Source of the DNA: Comamonas resistens | GTDB lineage: Bacteria > Pseudomonadota > Gammaproteobacteria > Burkholderiales > Burkholderiaceae_C | DNA length: 64,000 nucleotides | Assembly (NCBI RefSeq): GCF_030064165.1 | Contig: NZ_CP125947.1 | Location: forward strand, 3,100,001 to 3,164,000 | Direction of reading: 5' to 3' | Shown: positions 62,664-64,000 of the stretch, piece by piece | How the letters are laid out: each line of letters begins with the position of its first letter | Numbering within the stretch: position 1 is the stretch's first letter | The notes under the pieces: model-generated | Told to the model about the DNA's origin: nothing | Database searches by the model: none | Seen by the model: the letters and a program-made list of their open reading frames with translations, nothing else | Program-made: the position numbers and the translations under genes

Positions 62664-64000
62664 ATGTATCCAGACCTTCAAGTTGCACAGCTGCAGGGCT
62701 CCACCCTGCTGCTGCACCCCCAGCATGTGCTGCTCAAGACCGGCATGGCCGCCGACCATGCGGTGCTTGTCGAAAACGGCCAGTTCAAGGACGTGGGCCC
62801 GCGCGCCCTGCTGGACGCGCGCCATGCCCATATTCCTGCGCTGGACCTGCCCGGCAAGCTGCTCATGCCCGGCATGATCGACGGCCACCACCACCTGACG
62901 CAGTCGTTTGGCAAATCGCTGGCCTATGGCGAGCCGTCCGAGATCTTCCGCCGCGTCTGGGTGCCGCTGGAAGCCAGCCTGGACGATGAATTCGTCTACC
63001 AAAGCGCCAAGCTGGCCGCGCTGGAATCGCTGCGCGGCGGCTTCACCACCGTGTGCGATGCCGGCACTCGCGCCAAGGGCGAAATCAGTGCCGTCGCCAA
63101 CGCCACCAGCGATGCTGGCGTGCGCTGCGTGCTGGGCCTGATCTGCAACGATGGCGGCAACCAGAGCACGCCCGAGCAGCGCGCCGCCACCTTGCAAGTG
63201 GCCGACCGCTTTATCAGCGACTATGCCAGCCATGCTATGGTGCACCCATCGCTGGCGATCTCCATCCCCGAAGTGGCCTCGGATGCCATGCTGCACGCCG
63301 TGGCGCGGCGCTGCGCCGAGGCCGGCATCATCTTCCAGACCCATGTGAATGAACACCTGGCTTCGGTGGAGCGCTCGGTTGTCGCACGCGGCATGCGTCC
63401 GCTAGAACATCTGGCCAGCGTCGGCGCCCTGGGCCCCCAGACCCTGATTGCCCACGGCACGCTGGTCATGCCGGCAGAGCTGATGCTGCTCCAGCGCACG
63501 GATACTGCCGTCAGCTACAACCCCGTGGCCAGCGCCTGGAAGGGCAATGCCGTTGCCCCCGCCGGGCTGATGGCTGCCATGGGCATACGCTTCGCACTGG
63601 GAAGCGACTCCACACGCAGCGATGCCTTCCGTCTGCTGGATGCCGCCGAGGCCGCGCAGAAGTTCGCCTTTGCCATGGCAGCAGGCGATACCTCTGCTGG
63701 CGCTGGCTGGACCTGGCTCGATCATGCGACACACGCGGGCGCGGCGGCCATAGGCCAGGGCTCGCGCATTGGCGAAATCGCCGTGGGCAAGCAGGCCGAC
63801 TTCCTGATCGTCGATGTGGATACGCCAGAGATGTGCACCAACATCGACCTGACCTGGGACCTGGTACGCCTGGCCCAGCGCGACCAGATCGTCGCCAGCT
63901 TTGTCGATGGCAAGCTGCGCCTGTTCAAGGGCTGGCCCGTGGATTGGGATGCCCGCAAGCTCATGCACGAAGTTGCCAGCGCGGCCCATGCAGCCATTGC
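62664..64000 (+). CDS. Amidohydrolase (guanine/8-oxoguanine deaminase-like), 3' end outside window
   Basis: The frame is open from ATG 62664 to the window edge (445 residues seen). It has the metal-dependent hydrolase ligands: HxH in GMIDGHHHLTQSF (about residues 70-80), His in FQTHVNEH (about 223), His in LIAHGTLVMP (about 257) and Asp in LGSDSTRSDAF (about 313). The order matches the cytosine/guanine deaminase-like class. It starts 2 bp after the permease stop, so uptake and deamination are one operon under the LacI regulator. The exact substrate is not resolved. Confidence 0.88.
   Translation, partial: MYPDLQVAQLQGSTLLLHPQHVLLKTGMAADHAVLVENGQFKDVGPRALLDARHAHIPALDLPGKLLMPGMIDGHHHLTQSFGKSLAYGEPSEIFRRVWVPLEASLDDEFVYQSAKLAALESLRGGFTTVCDAGTRAKGEISAVANATSDAGVRCVLGLICNDGGNQSTPEQRAATLQVADRFISDYASHAMVHPSLAISIPEVASDAMLHAVARRCAEAGIIFQTHVNEHLASVERSVVARGMRPLEHLASVGALGPQTLIAHGTLVMPAELMLLQRTDTAVSYNPVASAWKGNAVAPAGLMAAMGIRFALGSDSTRSDAFRLLDAAEAAQKFAFAMAAGDTSAGAGWTWLDHATHAGAAAIGQGSRIGEIAVGKQADFLIVDVDTPEMCTNIDLTWDLVRLAQRDQIVASFVDGKLRLFKGWPVDWDARKLMHEVASAAHAAI

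Noticed and set aside
61306..62688. A 460-codon open frame antisense to the NCS2 permease
   Set aside because: His/Gln-rich mirror of a membrane protein; the sense gene has RBS, operators and family motifs.
1..64000. CRISPR array
   Set aside because: No series of regularly spaced short repeats was seen; the repeats present are pairs or att sites.

Overview
The window looks like chromosome of a Comamonas-type betaproteobacterium (family Comamonadaceae). The signs are high-GC core genes with strong G/C third-position preference, a ThiE with a long N-terminal extension, a TTG-started infA, an RF2 gene with the classic programmed frameshift, and short intergenic hairpin repeats (the CCCCCTGAG...CGAGGGGG type, and fragments like TAGCTGCTAGCGCTT). 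The genus is an inference from gene content; no rRNA gene is present to test it.

Layout. (1) 1-16.6 kb is core chromosome: the 3' end of thiG, thiE, a frameshifted GGDEF gene, a Crp/Fnr regulator, an APH-type kinase plus acyl-CoA dehydrogenase pair (ACAD10/11-like), a fused osmoprotectant-type ABC substrate-binding/permease gene, a chemoreceptor ending in DWETF, prfB, pepN, a TPR protein and fbp, ending in tRNA-Thr(CGT). (2) 16.6-49.3 kb is a genomic island of about 32.7 kb inserted in that tRNA. A perfect 46-bp direct repeat marks its ends (16632-16677 and 49299-49344), and a tyrosine integrase lies just inside the left end. (3) 49.3-58.6 kb is a patchwork of small lipoproteins, small membrane proteins and broken phage-type genes (rdgC fragment, integrase fragment). 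It ends in a second, degenerate tRNA 3'-end copy (58604-58624), so it may be an older decayed element in the same tRNA. (4) 58.7-64 kb is core again: infA behind a long leader, then a purine-type catabolic locus with a LacI-family regulator, an NCS2 permease and an amidohydrolase cut by the window edge, with two identical palindromic operators in between.

The island's main cargo is a tightly spaced leftward operon of giant genes (36.9 to 21.3 kb). It encodes a 1775-aa DEAD-type helicase with a DUF1998-like C-terminal region and a terminal Vsr/PD-(D/E)xK-like segment, a DrmD-like SNF2 helicase, a 1724-aa Eco57I-type adenine methyltransferase, an SMC/ABC-like ATPase, a 53-aa protein and an HNH protein. 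The first three resemble class 1 DISARM with DrmA and DrmB fused, a nuclease-like tail, and no DrmC (PLD) gene. The HNH gene is interrupted by a complete IS21-family element with a 7-bp target duplication; removing the element restores the frame exactly. The rest of the island holds a second tyrosine recombinase, an uncharacterised operon with a possible papain-like cysteine peptidase, an XRE regulator facing a lipoprotein gene across a palindromic operator, a HigB/HigA-type toxin-antitoxin pair, a plasmid-like replication module (II/X-type initiator, RepA-like ATPase, Xis-like protein), a YgjP-type metallopeptidase with a nonsense codon and a frameshifted DUF6499-like gene.

Decay is frequent: three homopolymer-type or single-base frameshifts in recognisable genes plus a weaker one in a short frame, and three in-frame stops that replace Trp or Gln codons. 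Whether all are real or some are sequencing errors cannot be settled from the sequence alone.
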